The notes: a model not told the origin generated them from the letters alone. A stretch of DNA of 51,808 nt from an uncultured bacterium (GCA_949292525.1 CASEZJ010000007.1:1-51808), one strand, 5' to 3'; positions 36,247-46,468 are shown, counted from the stretch's first letter. Made by a program: numbers and translations.

Positions 36247-36639
36247 TTACCAAACGTAAGCTAAAACTTCGCCACCGATATTTAACTTACGTGCTTGCTT
36301 ATCAGTCATTACTCCTTGAGAAGTAGAAATGATAGCAATACCTAAACCGTTTAAAACCTTAGGTAATTCATCTGCTTTTGCATATACTTTTAACCCTGGT
36401 TTTGAAACAGATTTAAGTCCTTTGATTACACTTTCTTGATTATCAGTGTATTTTAATGTAACAGTAAGTGTACTCTTTACACCTTCAGTAGCTTTATAAG
36501 ATGCAATATAGCCTTCATTCTTCATTACTTCAAGAATAGCTTGTTTCATTTTTGAATTAGGCATTTCTACTGTTGGATGACCAATTTGTTTAGCATTACG
36601 AATACGAGTAAGCATATCTGCAATTGGATCTGTCATCAT
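36247..36639 (-). CDS. rpsH: Ribosomal protein S8
   Basis: Binds 16S rRNA helix 21, and regulates its operon in some bacteria; 130 aa. [14 protein letters not shown] start and [20 protein letters not shown] end are diagnostic. Two Met stand in tandem at the start; AGGAGG precedes the first. Confidence 0.97.
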   Translation of the reverse strand: MMTDPIADMLTRIRNAKQIGHPTVEMPNSKMKQAILEVMKNEGYIASYKATEGVKSTLTVTLKYTDNQESVIKGLKSVSKPGLKVYAKADELPKVLNGLGIAIISTSQGVMTDKQARKLNIGGEVLAYVW

Positions 36640-36664
36640 AATTAATTTCCTCCTTTAGATGATA

Positions 36665-36850
36665 TTACCAGCTGGCTTTTTTAACGCCAGGGATTTGTCC
36701 TTTATATGCTAATTCACGGAAGCATAAACGGCAAAGTTTAAAATCTCCCATAACAGCATGAGGACGACCACAACGTTCGCAACGTGTATATTTACGAGCG
36801 CTATATTTTGGTTTTCTATGATTTTTAACAATTAATGATGTTTTTGCCAT
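36665..36850 (-). CDS. rpsN: Ribosomal protein S14, zinc type
   Basis: 61 aa, the short C+ form: CERCGRPH and CRLCFRELA give four Cys zinc ligands. Typical of Gram-positive genomes. Confidence 0.97.
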   Translation of the reverse strand: MAKTSLIVKNHRKPKYSARKYTRCERCGRPHAVMGDFKLCRLCFRELAYKGQIPGVKKASW

Positions 36851-36862
36851 AATATATCCTTT

Positions 36863-37402
36863 CTACTTTCTAAAAGGCATACCTAATAATTGTAATAGGG
36901 TACGTCCTTCTTCATCGCTTTTTGCAGTAGTAACAATAACAATATCCATACCTCTTACTTTTTTAACTTTATCAAAGTTAATTTCAGGGAAGATTAATTG
37001 TTCTTTAATACCTAAAGTATAGTTACCGCGACCATCGAAAGCATTGCCATTAATACCACGGAAATCACGAACACGTGGTAATGCAATTGATACAAGTTTA
37101 TCTAAGAATTCATACATTCTTTCGCCTCTTAAAGTTACTTTACAACCAATAGGCATACCTTCTCTTAATTTGAAGTTAGCAATTGATTTCTTAGCTTTTG
37201 TAACAATTGGCTTTTGGCCAGAAATTTGAGTTAATTCTTCAACAGCATCATCTAAGACTTTAGCATTAGCTACAGCATCACCAACACCCATGTTGATAAC
37301 GATTTTTTCTAACTTAGGGATTTCCATTGAAGATTTATAATTAAACTTTTTAGCTAATTCTGCTTTAACAGAAGTTTGATAAGCTTCTTGTAAACGATTC
37401 AT
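36863..37402 (-). CDS. rplE: Ribosomal protein L5
   Basis: Binds 5S rRNA, 179 aa. I start at MNRLQEAY after AGAGGAGG; a longer frame adds 11 residues that contain the ribosome site. [12 protein letters not shown] and [19 protein letters not shown] are conserved. Confidence 0.97.
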   Translation of the reverse strand: MNRLQEAYQTSVKAELAKKFNYKSSMEIPKLEKIVINMGVGDAVANAKVLDDAVEELTQISGQKPIVTKAKKSIANFKLREGMPIGCKVTLRGERMYEFLDKLVSIALPRVRDFRGINGNAFDGRGNYTLGIKEQLIFPEINFDKVKKVRGMDIVIVTTAKSDEEGRTLLQLLGMPFRK

Positions 37403-37421
37403 ATAGTTTCCTCCTCTTCTA

Positions 37422-37772
37422 TTACTTGAATTCATAACCAGATTTTTTAGAAACTCTAACCTTTACAACTTTACCCTTAACTTCTTTTTCTACTAAATTA
37501 ACTCTAGTAGGAACATTTTTCTTTGGATCTAATAACATAACGTTAGAAGCATCGATTGGAGCTTCTTTTTCTACGATAGAACCACTTTGGTTTTGTTGAG
37601 TTGGTTTTTGGTGTTTCTTAACAATGTTTACGCCTTCAACTATTACTCTATTTTCTTTAGGGAAAACTTTAAGAACTTTACCAGTCTTAGGAATTTTATT
37701 ACCTTTTTTATCGGTAGTAAATCTATCTTTACCAGCGATAACAACTACTGTATCGTTAACTTTAATATTCAT
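37422..37772 (-). CDS. rplX: Ribosomal protein L24
   Basis: Assembly initiator of the large subunit, 116 aa (a little longer than the usual 103). KOW motif near [34 protein letters not shown] is conserved. Confidence 0.96.
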   Translation of the reverse strand: MNIKVNDTVVVIAGKDRFTTDKKGNKIPKTGKVLKVFPKENRVIVEGVNIVKKHQKPTQQNQSGSIVEKEAPIDASNVMLLDPKKNVPTRVNLVEKEVKGKVVKVRVSKKSGYEFK

Positions 37773-37787
37773 ACCTAAGCCTCCTCC

Positions 37788-38156
37788 TTAAAGTACTTCT
37801 GGAGCAAGAGAAACAATTTTCATGAAATTCTTATCACGTAATTCTCTAGCAACAGGACCGAAAATACGGCTACCACGAGGTGTACCATCTTCACGGATGA
37901 TAACTGCAGCATTTTCATCAAATTTAATATATGAGCCATCTTTACGTCTTAAACCATTTTTAGTACGAACGATAACGGCTTTAACTACATCGCCTTTTTT
38001 AACTGCGCCGTTAGGAGCAGCTTCTTTAACAGAACATACAACGATGTCGCCAACATTGGCATAACGGTGTAAAGCACCGCCTAAAACTTTTATAATTAAT
38101 AACTCACGTGCACCTGAATTATCAGCTACAGCAAGTCTTGTTTCTTGTTGTACCAT
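37788..38156 (-). CDS. rplN: Ribosomal protein L14
   Basis: Large-subunit protein at the factor-binding site, 122 aa. [18 protein letters not shown] and [20 protein letters not shown] are diagnostic. Confidence 0.98.
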   Translation of the reverse strand: MVQQETRLAVADNSGARELLIIKVLGGALHRYANVGDIVVCSVKEAAPNGAVKKGDVVKAVIVRTKNGLRRKDGSYIKFDENAAVIIREDGTPRGSRIFGPVARELRDKNFMKIVSLAPEVL

Positions 38157-38170
38157 AATTGTTACTCCTT

Positions 38171-38437
38171 TCAGAAACTAAATTGATTCTCTTTTTTAAC
38201 CACTTCGATTAAACGATAAAATTTAGTTTTTGAAAGTGGTCTAGTTTCCATGAAGCGAACAACATCGCCAACTTTAGCACTATTGTTTTCATCATGAACA
38301 TGAAATTTAGATGTTTGTTTAATACGTTTTTTATAGATGCGGTCAGTTTTAAAACTGTCTACAGCTACAACAACAGTCTTATCCATCTTATCTGAAACTA
38401 CAGTTCCTTGAAAAACTTTACGACTATTACGTTCCAT
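38171..38437 (-). CDS. rpsQ: Ribosomal protein S17
   Basis: 88 aa; [15 protein letters not shown] and [15 protein letters not shown] are typical. Thirteen bases from rpmC. Confidence 0.97.
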   Translation of the reverse strand: MERNSRKVFQGTVVSDKMDKTVVVAVDSFKTDRIYKKRIKQTSKFHVHDENNSAKVGDVVRFMETRPLSKTKFYRLIEVVKKENQFSF

Positions 38438-38449
38438 GTTGTCCTCCTA

Positions 38450-38653
38450 CTACTCTTTTGCCGCATTTTGTTTTTCTGTTAATACAGTTAACATGCGGGC
38501 AATTGTTCTTTTAATTTCCTTCATTTTTGAAGGATTTTCAGCTGTACCTAAAGCAGCTTGAAAACGAATATTAAATAATTCTTCTTTTAAATCTGCAATT
38601 TTCTTATTGATTTGTTCAACGCTTAATTCGCGGATTTCACTAGTTTTCATCAT
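38450..38653 (-). CDS. rpmC: Ribosomal protein L29
   Basis: 67 aa helical hairpin protein at the tunnel exit. Start is the first of two Met (MMKTSEIRELS) after GAGGTG; a longer frame upstream overlaps rplP. KIADLKEELFNIRFQAALG is diagnostic. Confidence 0.95.
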   Translation of the reverse strand: MMKTSEIRELSVEQINKKIADLKEELFNIRFQAALGTAENPSKMKEIKRTIARMLTVLTEKQNAAKE

Positions 38654-38655
38654 GT

Positions 38656-39069
38656 TTAGGCACCTCTTTTCACAAATTTTGTTTTGCAAGGTAATTTATG
38701 AGAAGCTAATCTTAAAGCTTCACGAGCTACTTCTTCGCTAACACCAGCAACTTCAAATAAAATTAAACCAGTTTTAACTACAGCAACCCAAGATTCAGGA
38801 GCACCTTTACCAGAACCCATACGAACTTCTAGAGGTTTATGAGTTTTAGCTAAATGTGGGAATACCTTAATCCATACTTGACCTTGACGATTCATATAAC
38901 GAGTAATCGCAACACGGGCTGCTTCAATTTGTCTATTTGTTAACCAACAACCTTCAGTTGCTCTTAAACCATATTCACCAAATGCTAATTCAGTACCGCC
39001 CTTTGCTAGTCTATCACGATAATAAACTCGATGTGGACGACGAAATTTAACTCTTTTAGGCATTAACAT
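38656..39069 (-). CDS. rplP: Ribosomal protein L16
   Basis: 137 aa. [14 protein letters not shown] start, [17 protein letters not shown] and [16 protein letters not shown] are diagnostic. Near the A site of the large subunit. Confidence 0.98.
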   Translation of the reverse strand: MLMPKRVKFRRPHRVYYRDRLAKGGTELAFGEYGLRATEGCWLTNRQIEAARVAITRYMNRQGQVWIKVFPHLAKTHKPLEVRMGSGKGAPESWVAVVKTGLILFEVAGVSEEVAREALRLASHKLPCKTKFVKRGA

Positions 39070-39071
39070 AA

Positions 39072-39851
39072 TTATTTACCTCCCTTAGAGTCATCTTTTT
39101 TTGCAGGAGCTTTAGCTTCTTTAGCAGGTTTTTTATTTTCAGTACCTTTTTGTTGAGGACGTGGTTTTCTAACTTTACGTTCTTCAACTTGACGAGGTTT
39201 TACTTCTAAAACTTCACCTTTATAAATCCAAACTTTAATACCTAATTTACCATAAGTAGTTAAAGCTTCAGCTACTGCATAATCGATATCAGCACGAAGA
39301 GTATGTAGAGGAACTTGTCCTTCAATATAACCTTCGCTACGTGCCATTTCAGCACCAGCTAAACGACCAGAAATAGATGTTTTAACACCCTTAGCTCCAG
39401 CCTTTAATGCACGTTGAATTGCCATCTTTTGTACACGACGGAAAGATGCACGATTTTCTAATTGTTCAGCCATTGATCTAGCAACTAAAGTTGCATCTAA
39501 TTCAGGCTTTTTAATTTCAACAACATTAATTATAATGTCTTTTTTAGTTCTATATGCTAATTCTTTAACGACAGCATTTTTAGTTTCTGCATCACGGCCA
39601 ATAACTGAACCAGGTCTTGCAGTATAGATAGTAATTTTTACTCTATCTTTATGATCTTTACCAACGCCGTTTAAACGTTCAATAATAACACGTGAAACTT
39701 GAGCTTTCTTATATACTTCATCTAAATATTTTCTGATTTTTACATCTTCTAGTAATAAATCAGCCACTTTAGTTTTATCAGCATACCATGCAGCATCCCA
39801 ATCACGAATAATACCAACACGTAATCCGACTGGACTAACTTTTTGACCCAT
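39072..39851 (-). CDS. rpsC: Ribosomal protein S3
   Basis: Small-subunit head protein at the mRNA entrance, 259 aa from [14 protein letters not shown] after AGGAGGAG. KH domain in the first half; the C-terminal 35-40 residues are a Lys/Pro/Gln-rich tail ([19 protein letters not shown]) longer than in E. coli (233 aa). Confidence 0.97.
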   Translation of the reverse strand: MGQKVSPVGLRVGIIRDWDAAWYADKTKVADLLLEDVKIRKYLDEVYKKAQVSRVIIERLNGVGKDHKDRVKITIYTARPGSVIGRDAETKNAVVKELAYRTKKDIIINVVEIKKPELDATLVARSMAEQLENRASFRRVQKMAIQRALKAGAKGVKTSISGRLAGAEMARSEGYIEGQVPLHTLRADIDYAVAEALTTYGKLGIKVWIYKGEVLEVKPRQVEERKVRKPRPQQKGTENKKPAKEAKAPAKKDDSKGGK

Positions 39852-39861
39852 GATACTCCTC

Positions 39862-40197
39862 CTACTCTCTTTCAGCAACAACTACTGTGATGTTGCAATA
39901 TCTTTTAATAATGATGTCGCCTCTACCTTTAGCACGAGGGAACATTCTTTTTAAACGCATGCCATCATTTACATAGCAAGCTTTAACATATAAATTATCT
40001 TTATTTAAACTGTGGTTATTTTCTGCATTAGCTACTGCAGAATTTAATACTTTCATTACTGCTTCACAAGCTAGCTTATTAGTTAATCTTAATATAGCAT
40101 TAGCTTCCATAACATTTTTGTTACGAATTAAGTCAACAACTAAACGAGCTTTACGAGGAGTAATACCAACATTTTTTGCTACTGCTTTTACTTCCAT
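39862..40197 (-). CDS. rplV: Ribosomal protein L22
   Basis: Lines the exit tunnel, 111 aa. [20 protein letters not shown] and [14 protein letters not shown] (usual RAxGRAxxIxKR) are typical. Only GDIIIKRYC differs slightly from the common tunnel-side pattern. Confidence 0.96.
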   Translation of the reverse strand: MEVKAVAKNVGITPRKARLVVDLIRNKNVMEANAILRLTNKLACEAVMKVLNSAVANAENNHSLNKDNLYVKACYVNDGMRLKRMFPRAKGRGDIIIKRYCNITVVVAERE

Positions 40198-40208
40198 AAT
40201 TATCCTCC

Positions 40209-40475
40209 TTATTTAGCTGCCTTCTTATCGTCACCATGACCATGCGTAGGAGCGAATTCACCAAGTTTATGACCAACCATATCTTCAGTAATATATACTG
40301 GAGTGTGTTCACGACCATTATATACGGCAATTGTATGACCAACAAATGCAGGGAAAATAGTTGATCTACGTGACCAAGTTTGAATTACTTTCTTTTCACC
40401 AGACGCGTTTTGTGCTTCTACTTTTTTCATTAAATGATCATCACAAAAAGGTCCTTTTTTAATTGAACGAGCCAT
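40209..40475 (-). CDS. rpsS: Ribosomal protein S19
   Basis: 88 aa. [19 protein letters not shown] and [20 protein letters not shown] are diagnostic. Confidence 0.98.
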   Translation of the reverse strand: MARSIKKGPFCDDHLMKKVEAQNASGEKKVIQTWSRRSTIFPAFVGHTIAVYNGREHTPVYITEDMVGHKLGEFAPTHGHGDDKKAAK

Positions 40476-40494
40476 CTTTCATTTCCTCCTTACA

Positions 40495-41269
40495 TTATTT
40501 GTCATTTCTTCTACGAACAATTAACTTGTTAGAAGCTTTTTTATGTTTACGTGTCTTTAAGCCTAAAGCTGGTTTACCCCAAGGAGTAACAGGAGAAGGA
40601 CGACCAACTGGTGATTTACCTTCACCACCACCATGGAGCACGACCAGCTTTACCAATGTTAACTAATTCATGTGTTTCATTACCAACTTCACCGATTGTA
40701 GCTAAACAAGTTGCTAAAACTTTTCTAACTTCACCAGACATTAAACGAAGTAATACATAATTATCTTCACGGCCTAAGATTTGAGCTGAAGCACCAGCTG
40801 AACGAATTAATTGACCACCTTTTCCTGGGTGTAATTCAATATTATGAACTAAAGCACCAACAGGTATTAAATTGATAGGTAAAGCATTACCAGTTCTAAT
40901 TTCAGCATCTTTACCAGACATAACTACATCGTTAACTTTTAATCCTTTTGGTGCTAAAATATATCTCTTTTCGCCATCTTTATAAACAACTAAAGCGATA
41001 TTAGCACTACGATTTGGATCATATTCGATTGTAGCTACACGTCCAGGGATACCAAATTTATTTCTTTTAAAATCAATAATACGATATTTTTGCTTAACAC
41101 CGCCGCCTTGATGACGAACAGTGATTCTTCCTGAATTGTTACGTCCTGCATTCTTTTTATGAGGAGCTAATAATGATTTTTCAGGAGTTGTACAAGTGAT
41201 TTCTTCAAATGTAGAAACACTCATATTACGTCTACCATTAGACGTTGGCTTATAAACTCTTACTGCCAT
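40495..41269 (-). pseudogene. rplB: Ribosomal protein L2, internal out-of-frame deletion
   Basis: Core large-subunit protein required for subunit joining. Normal up to VNIGKAGRA, then the frame breaks at 40635-40636 and reads PWWW-stop. The true C-terminus ([20 protein letters not shown] to RRRNDK) follows in another frame and ends at 40495. The conserved RWLGRRPTVRG and NPVDHP segment (about 20 codons, some 59 bases) is missing. This segment is near universal in bacteria, so a living cell should have it; an assembly error is the leading reading. Confidence 0.92.
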
Positions 41270-41281
41270 TTATATTTCCTC

Positions 41282-41566
41282 CTATATTTCAAATGCTTCT
41301 ATTTTTTGACCATCTGCAAGTTTGCAAACAGCTTTCTTATAAGCAGCTGTATAACCTACATGTTGTCCTACTCTTTTACGTTTAGGTAAGACATTAATAG
41401 TAGCAACGCTTAATACTTTTACTTTAAAGATTTCTTCAACAGCTTGTTTAATTTGAATTTTGTTAGCTTTTTTATCTACTTTGAAAGTATATTTGTTGAA
41501 ATCTTCTTTTAATTTCATTGATTTTTCAGTGACAATAGGTCCTTTAATAATATCTCTAGCATCCAT
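41282..41566 (-). CDS. rplW: Ribosomal protein L23
   Basis: Tunnel-exit protein that contacts signal recognition particle and trigger factor, 94 aa. [18 protein letters not shown] start and [19 protein letters not shown] are typical. Confidence 0.96.
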   Translation of the reverse strand: MDARDIIKGPIVTEKSMKLKEDFNKYTFKVDKKANKIQIKQAVEEIFKVKVLSVATINVLPKRKRVGQHVGYTAAYKKAVCKLADGQKIEAFEI

Positions 41567-41567
41567 A

Positions 41568-42197
41568 TTACTTCAAAACCTCCTCAAAATAAGCTACAGC
41601 TTTTTCAGTGATAACTAATTTATCAAAGCATAACATATCGTATACTGCACAATTATCACAACATACAAGTACTACACCAGGAACATTTCTTGATGAGCAA
41701 ATTGCATTTTCATTAAATTCATCTCTAGCACATACAACCATAGCTTTACCTTCTACTTTAATGTTAGCTAAAAATTTAATGAAATCTTTAGTTCTTTTAG
41801 CATCAAATACAATTGTATCAACAGCTACCATCTTATCATTTTTAACTTTATAAGATAATGCTGATTTCATACCTAATTGTTTAACTTTTTTATTTAATTT
41901 GAATGCATAACTTCTAGGAGTTGGGCCAAATACTACGCCACCTCCACGCCATTGTGGAGCTCTAGTTGAACCTTGACGAGCTCTACCTGTACCTTTTTGT
42001 CTCCATGGTTTCTTACCGCCACCGCTTACTTCAGAACGGTTTTTAACGTCATGAGTACCTTGACGCATAGCTGCGCGTTGGCAATTAACAACATCGTAAA
42101 CTACTTGTTGATTAGGTTCGATACCAAAGACTTCTTCATTTAATACTAAATCTCTTACTTTATCTCCAGCTTGATTTAATAATGCAATAGTAGGCAT
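41568..42197 (-). CDS. rplD: Ribosomal protein L4
   Basis: 209 aa. [19 protein letters not shown] and [19 protein letters not shown] are diagnostic. L4 is the classic autoregulator of the S10 operon in E. coli and has a leader site in some Gram-positive bacteria. Confidence 0.97.
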   Translation of the reverse strand: MPTIALLNQAGDKVRDLVLNEEVFGIEPNQQVVYDVVNCQRAAMRQGTHDVKNRSEVSGGGKKPWRQKGTGRARQGSTRAPQWRGGGVVFGPTPRSYAFKLNKKVKQLGMKSALSYKVKNDKMVAVDTIVFDAKRTKDFIKFLANIKVEGKAMVVCARDEFNENAICSSRNVPGVVLVCCDNCAVYDMLCFDKLVITEKAVAYFEEVLK

Positions 42198-42216
42198 AAT
42201 AAATCTCCTTTCCTAA

Positions 42217-42858
42217 TTAATTAGATTTTACGGCTGTCTTAATCATAACTAAACCTTTTTTAGGTCCTGGTACATTACCACGAACTAAAATAAGATTGCG
42301 TTCTGTATCTACAGCAGCAATTACTAAATTTTGTAATGTAACTCTTACGTTACCCATATGACCAGGCATCTTCTTGCCTTTCATGTTACCTTTAATAGGT
42401 CCCATAGAACCAACGATACGATGACATGCAGATGTACCATGGCTCATAGGTAAACGGTGATGATTGTATCTCTTAATAGTACCTGCAAAACCTTTACCTT
42501 TTGAAGTGCCTGTAACATCAACGATATCACCAGCACTAAATATATCACATTTAACTTCTTGACCAACGTTATAAGATGTTAACTCGTTCCCGCGATCTTC
42601 TGAGAAACGAATTTCTCTTATGAAGCGCTTAGGAGCAGTGTTAGCTTTTAAAACGTGACCTTTTTCTGGTTTGTTACTTAAAGATTCGCGTTTATCTTCG
42701 TAACCTAATTGAACAGCTACATAACCATCATTTTCAACAGTTTTTTGTTGTAAAACAACGTTTGGTGTAGCATCAATAACTGTTACTGGAATTAAATTTC
42801 CAGCTGCATCGAAAATTTGAGTCATGCCCAATTTTCTGCCTAAGATTCCCTTAGCCAT
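42217..42858 (-). CDS. rplC: Ribosomal protein L3
   Basis: 213 aa. [16 protein letters not shown] start, [19 protein letters not shown] and [20 protein letters not shown] are diagnostic. Preceded by an unusually long gap of about 150 bases from rpsJ. Confidence 0.98.
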   Translation of the reverse strand: MAKGILGRKLGMTQIFDAAGNLIPVTVIDATPNVVLQQKTVENDGYVAVQLGYEDKRESLSNKPEKGHVLKANTAPKRFIREIRFSEDRGNELTSYNVGQEVKCDIFSAGDIVDVTGTSKGKGFAGTIKRYNHHRLPMSHGTSACHRIVGSMGPIKGNMKGKKMPGHMGNVRVTLQNLVIAAVDTERNLILVRGNVPGPKKGLVMIKTAVKSN

Positions 42859-42896
42859 TTTGTTTTACCTCTTTCTTAATTTGTTTATTTTTAGCA

Positions 42897-42925
42897 TAGT
42901 AAGAGTTTAGCGTTACTTCTTACTA
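42897..42925 (-). promoter_or_regulatory. Stem in the rpsJ-rplC gap
   Basis: TAGTAAGA (42897-42904) pairs with TCTTACTA (42918-42925) about 40 bases before rplC, in an otherwise gene-free gap (42859-43010). Possible leader or processing hairpin. Confidence 0.35.
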
Positions 42926-43010
42926 ATTTTTACGTTACTCGGTTTTCTAAGACGCTTCCTTTCACCTCCAGAAGTTTAACGACATTATGGCTGGTCGATT
43001 ATTAACTAAA

Positions 43011-43284
43011 TTACTTCTTTAATACGATATCAATACCTGAAGGTAAATCGATATGCATTAAGGCATCAATTGTTTGAGATGTTGGATTAACGATCTCAAT
43101 TAATCTCTTTATTTACGTGTGGTGAACGTAAGATTGTGAATATTTCTCTTTCAGTTGGTAATGGAATAGGACCATTAACTTCTGAACCAGTTTTTTTAAC
43201 ACTATCAACAATTTTCTTTGCTGATAAATCTAATAATCTGTGATCATAAGATTTTAAACGAATTTTAATTTTATCTTTTGCCAT
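43011..43284 (-). pseudogene. rpsJ: Ribosomal protein S10, internal out-of-frame deletion
   Basis: First gene of the S10 operon; also the NusE factor of antitermination. Starts at ATG (43284) after AAGGAG; a longer frame exists. It is normal to ILRSPHVNK, where it breaks at 43107. The correct tail ([20 protein letters not shown] to VLKK) follows in another frame and ends at 43011. The conserved stretch that should hold REQFEMRTHK (about 12 codons, some 35 bases) is missing. S10 is essential, so artefact is likely. Confidence 0.9.
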
Positions 43285-43340
43285 TTTTATTTTCTCCTTC
43301 CGCCTATAATCAAGCATAGACTAGCTCCATGGAAAAACCT

Positions 43341-43380
43341 AACACACTGTATGACAACGCTCTTCGGTGTGTCAACAACC
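43341..43380 (-). promoter_or_regulatory. S10 operon leader hairpin region
   Basis: ACACAC (43342-43347) can pair with GTGTGT (43367-43372), and TGACAAC with nearby GTTGTTGAC in an alternative fold. It lies within the about 135-base leader ahead of rpsJ, a usual position for an L4-responsive regulator. The class cannot be assigned by eye. Confidence 0.35.
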
Positions 43381-43420
43381 TCCCACTTCAACGCCTTATT
43401 TTTTGCTCGAAAGCTTTTAC

Positions 43421-43449
43421 ATTATATACTACTTAATTACAATATGCAA
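43421..43449 (-). promoter_or_regulatory. Promoter of the S10 operon
   Basis: On the minus strand TTGCAT (43444-43449), 17-base spacer, perfect TATAAT (43421-43426). Confidence 0.65.
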
Positions 43450-43510
43450 CCCTTTTTTTATTTATTTTTTTCTTTTTATATATATATAATAAGGTAGAGC
43501 AATTTAAGCC

Positions 43511-43539
43511 TTGCTAGTTATAATTTTAAAAGCTATAAT
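43511..43539 (+). promoter_or_regulatory. Promoter of the SGNH esterase gene
   Basis: TTGCTA (43511-43516), 17-base spacer, perfect TATAAT (43534-43539), then CTGGAGG and ATG at 43561. Confidence 0.65.
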
Positions 43540-43560
43540 TAAACTACTGGAGGTATATAT

Positions 43561-45012
43561 ATGGAAAATAAACCTGAAATTTATGTAGTTGGTGACTCAA
43601 CTTTATCTAGTTTTAATGATGAATATTACTATCCTCGTTACGGTTATGGGGCAAAACTAGACCAATATTTTAATTTAAAAGTTCATAATTTAGCTCTATC
43701 TGGTCGAAGTTCAAAATCCTTTTTAATTGAGGATAATTATAAAATACTTAAAAATAATCTCAAACCTGGAGATTTCTTAATAATTGGCTTTGGTCATAAC
43801 GATGAAAAATATGAAGATCCTAATCGTTTTACCGCTGCAAATTTAGACATTTCTAACCCTAATTCATTTCAATATCATCTTTACAATTATTATGTTAAAT
43901 TAGCCTTATCTAAAAAAGCTATTCCTATTTTAGATTGTCCTATCGTTAGATGTAATAAGGCTAACGATTTCTCTGCTGAAAACGGCCATATTACTAAATA
44001 TGGTGATTATCGTAAAGCTATAATTGATTTAGGAATAGAAACTAACACAACTGTAGTTGATCTTACAACTGCCACTAAAAACCTATATCTTGATCTTGGT
44101 TATGAAGAAGCTATATTTTTACATGCTTGGCCAAAAGCTAAGCCTGAAACAGTTGATACAACCCATTTAAATATTTATGGTGCTAAAATGGTTGCTTATC
44201 TATTTGCTAAAATAATTCAAAGCGGAACTAACCCTTTAGCTAAATATATAAAAGAAACCTTAGTCATGCCAATTAAAGAAAATGATTTAGTGGCAAATCC
44301 TAATTATATCGAGGCTCCTTATAAACCATTTGTTTCTAATGAATATCACCCAAGTCAAAACTTTAAACTAAATAATAAAGATTGGTTTGCAACAGCATTT
44401 GGTGATAATGGCAGTAATCCATTATTATTAGCAACAGGATATTTTGTAAAAGAAGATAATAATAATTTAATCATCGGTCAAGATGGGGATTATTTAAAAG
44501 GTACAATAAGTGAAACTGAAGGAATAGTTATTGCATTTAAGCAAATTAGTAAAGAAAAGAACTTTATAATAACAACTGATGTTGAAGTTTTAAATAAAAA
44601 AGTTGATTTAGCAGCCGGATTTGGTTTAATGTTAAGAGATGATATTTACACTGATCAATCAATTCCTGATAGTTCTATTTTATCTAATTATGTAGCTTGT
44701 GGCTTTTATAATGATGAAAATAAAACAAATATTATTTATAGCAGGGAAAACAAAAAACTCTTACCTTCTTCTTTTAATTCTTCTTATTATGAAGTCGGGG
44801 ATAAAGCAAAACTTGAACTTGCACGAATTGGCCAAGTTGTAAATTTAAAAGTACTTTATAAAGGTAAAACTTATACTAAAACTTACACTGATTTCGATTT
44901 CTTTGCTATTGATAACAATTTCTTTTATTTAGGCCTTTACGCAACTAGAGGTACAACTGTTAAATTTAGCAATATTGATTTTAAATATACTGGTATTTCA
45001 CAAGGCGCATAA
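43561..45012 (+). CDS. SGNH/GDSL esterase, rhamnogalacturonan acetylesterase-like
   Basis: A 483-aa hydrolase without signal peptide, so cytoplasmic or exported by another route. Block I is VVGDSTLSS (nucleophile Ser), block II LALSGRSSKS (Gly), block III GFGHND (Asn), block V DTTHLN (Asp and His), the order of rhamnogalacturonan acetylesterases (RGAE). Residues about 255-480 form a second beta-rich domain with no motif I recognise, maybe substrate-binding. Substrate is inferred: an acetylated plant polysaccharide fragment. Confidence 0.8.
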   Translation: MENKPEIYVVGDSTLSSFNDEYYYPRYGYGAKLDQYFNLKVHNLALSGRSSKSFLIEDNYKILKNNLKPGDFLIIGFGHNDEKYEDPNRFTAANLDISNPNSFQYHLYNYYVKLALSKKAIPILDCPIVRCNKANDFSAENGHITKYGDYRKAIIDLGIETNTTVVDLTTATKNLYLDLGYEEAIFLHAWPKAKPETVDTTHLNIYGAKMVAYLFAKIIQSGTNPLAKYIKETLVMPIKENDLVANPNYIEAPYKPFVSNEYHPSQNFKLNNKDWFATAFGDNGSNPLLLATGYFVKEDNNNLIIGQDGDYLKGTISETEGIVIAFKQISKEKNFIITTDVEVLNKKVDLAAGFGLMLRDDIYTDQSIPDSSILSNYVACGFYNDENKTNIIYSRENKKLLPSSFNSSYYEVGDKAKLELARIGQVVNLKVLYKGKTYTKTYTDFDFFAIDNNFFYLGLYATRGTTVKFSNIDFKYTGISQGA

Positions 45013-45041
45013 TAATATTTATGATCTTAAGAGCATAAACA

Positions 45042-45090
45042 AAAAACCATAAGTCTTTCTAGTATTTTACTAGTCTAACTTATGGTTTTT
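45042..45090. terminator. Terminator and palindromic repeat, copy 2
   Basis: AAAAACCATAAG (45042-45053) pairs with CTTATGGTTTTT (45079-45090) over 12 bp; an inner CTAGT pairs with ACTAG. It terminates the esterase gene and the convergent membrane-protein gene. The core (45045-45088) is nearly the same as the palindrome at 7151-7195, loops included, so it may be a dispersed repeat. Confidence 0.75.
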
Positions 45091-45098
45091 TATATAAT

Positions 45099-45458
45099 TT
45101 AATTTTTTCTTCTAAATATTCTAAATATAATGCTTGTTAACACCATAAATATTAATGGGGCAATAGTGACAATTATATCTATATATTCAACGATACTTTC
45201 ATCTATTTCTAAATGCATTAACATCAAATTTGTAAAAGTTGTTGGAACAATTATAGCATATGACATATATTCATATAATGTTTTATAAAAATCAGTATCA
45301 CCAATAATTCTACCAAATAATGTATATATTCCAGCAAAAATAAAATACCAGCATAAGGTTACAATAAACCCTTGTAAAAAATTAATCCTCCGTGCTGAAA
45401 TTGAACCAAATAAAATAGGTATAGCAAATACTATTAAAGCAATAATTGGCTTTTCCAT
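45099..45458 (-). CDS. Small membrane protein of unknown function
   Basis: 119 aa with about four hydrophobic segments (around residues 5-22, 29-50, 66-85 and 92-112) and a basic C-terminus (FRIFRRKN). The ribosome site AAGGAG is 11 bases upstream. No motif recognised. Convergent with the esterase gene. Confidence 0.6.
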   Translation of the reverse strand: MEKPIIALIVFAIPILFGSISARRINFLQGFIVTLCWYFIFAGIYTLFGRIIGDTDFYKTLYEYMSYAIIVPTTFTNLMLMHLEIDESIVEYIDIIVTIAPLIFMVLTSIIFRIFRRKN

Positions 45459-45548
45459 AATCAGTCATCTCCTTTACACAATGGCTATTATACTAAAAGA
45501 ATATTAATTTTTAAAGTTTAAATTTCATAATATATAGTATTAACGAAT

Positions 45549-46466
45549 ATGGAGGAACAAAATAAAAAAATATTATTAATCTTATTAGGACTGCTTTCAA
45601 TCTTTTCCCTTACTAGCTGTTCAACAAGAGAAACAATAAGCGATGAAGAGGCTGAAGAAATTAAGTCTAAGTTTGCAAGACAAGACTACAAAACTATTGT
45701 TGGTGTTTGCAGCTTTCTTGTTGATGTTAGAATGACTGCTACTATAGGCGAAGATAGGAGCACTTATAATGAATCTACTGAACAAAATACATCTTTAATT
45801 ATTAATGGTAGTGATAGCAGTGATTTATATAGTTTTACTAGTTCATTTTCAGCTTCAGAAGATAACCAAACTTTTGCTGAAGAATATGCAGTTATGATTT
45901 CAGAAATGACAAAGAAGCCAAGCACTACTGATAGTGAAGATGAAACAGTTTATGTTGAAAATACTATTTATAATGTCGACGATAATCTTTTTGAAGATAC
46001 TCCTATTGAGCACCAAGCTAATAGTGCTTCTAACATTGTTAATGATGATTTAAAAGAATCTGTTAAGTCTTATTATTTTTCAACATATATGGCTCAAGGC
46101 GCGCAAATATATGATAATATTGAATATGGCAAAGATGGCGAAAACTTGGTTGTGTATGCCTCATTAACTGAAGATGCGCTAGATCCTTTTATTCCTGGAA
46201 TAGGCATGTATTTTGATTTAGAGTTTGTTGTTGTTGGCGATATAATAATTAAGTTTAACACTTTTGGTTATGTAACTAGTATGGAAATGGATATCAATGC
46301 TTCTCTTAGTACTAATAATACACAAGAAGTTGAGCTTAATGGTAGTATTGATATGAAAGCTACTTTAAATGTTGCCTATGATGATACTATATCACATAAT
46401 TCTAGAATTGATAGTACTATAACTAATATAGAAAAAGAATATAGTGCTTTTAACAAAATGTTTTAG
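45549..46466 (+). CDS. Unknown lipoprotein (305 aa)
   Basis: Signal peptide KKILLILLGLLSIFSLTSC, then an acidic, Ser/Thr-rich mature part. Distant similarity in pattern (SVKSYYFST, IIKFNTFGYVTSMEM) to the lipoprotein at 11419. The start is odd: ATG at 45549 has no ribosome site, while GGAGG lies inside the frame at codons 2-3; the sequence that follows, AAAAT plus seven A, looks like AAAATG plus seven A that lost its G. The true N-terminus may therefore have been MKKILL. Confidence 0.65.
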   Translation: MEEQNKKILLILLGLLSIFSLTSCSTRETISDEEAEEIKSKFARQDYKTIVGVCSFLVDVRMTATIGEDRSTYNESTEQNTSLIINGSDSSDLYSFTSSFSASEDNQTFAEEYAVMISEMTKKPSTTDSEDETVYVENTIYNVDDNLFEDTPIEHQANSASNIVNDDLKESVKSYYFSTYMAQGAQIYDNIEYGKDGENLVVYASLTEDALDPFIPGIGMYFDLEFVVVGDIIIKFNTFGYVTSMEMDINASLSTNNTQEVELNGSIDMKATLNVAYDDTISHNSRIDSTITNIEKEYSAFNKMF

Positions 46467-46468
46467 TG

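Noticed and set aside
43470-43495. TA repeat near TATATATATATAAT as a microsatellite of interest
   Set aside because: Short AT-rich stretch next to divergent promoters; ordinary for this base composition.
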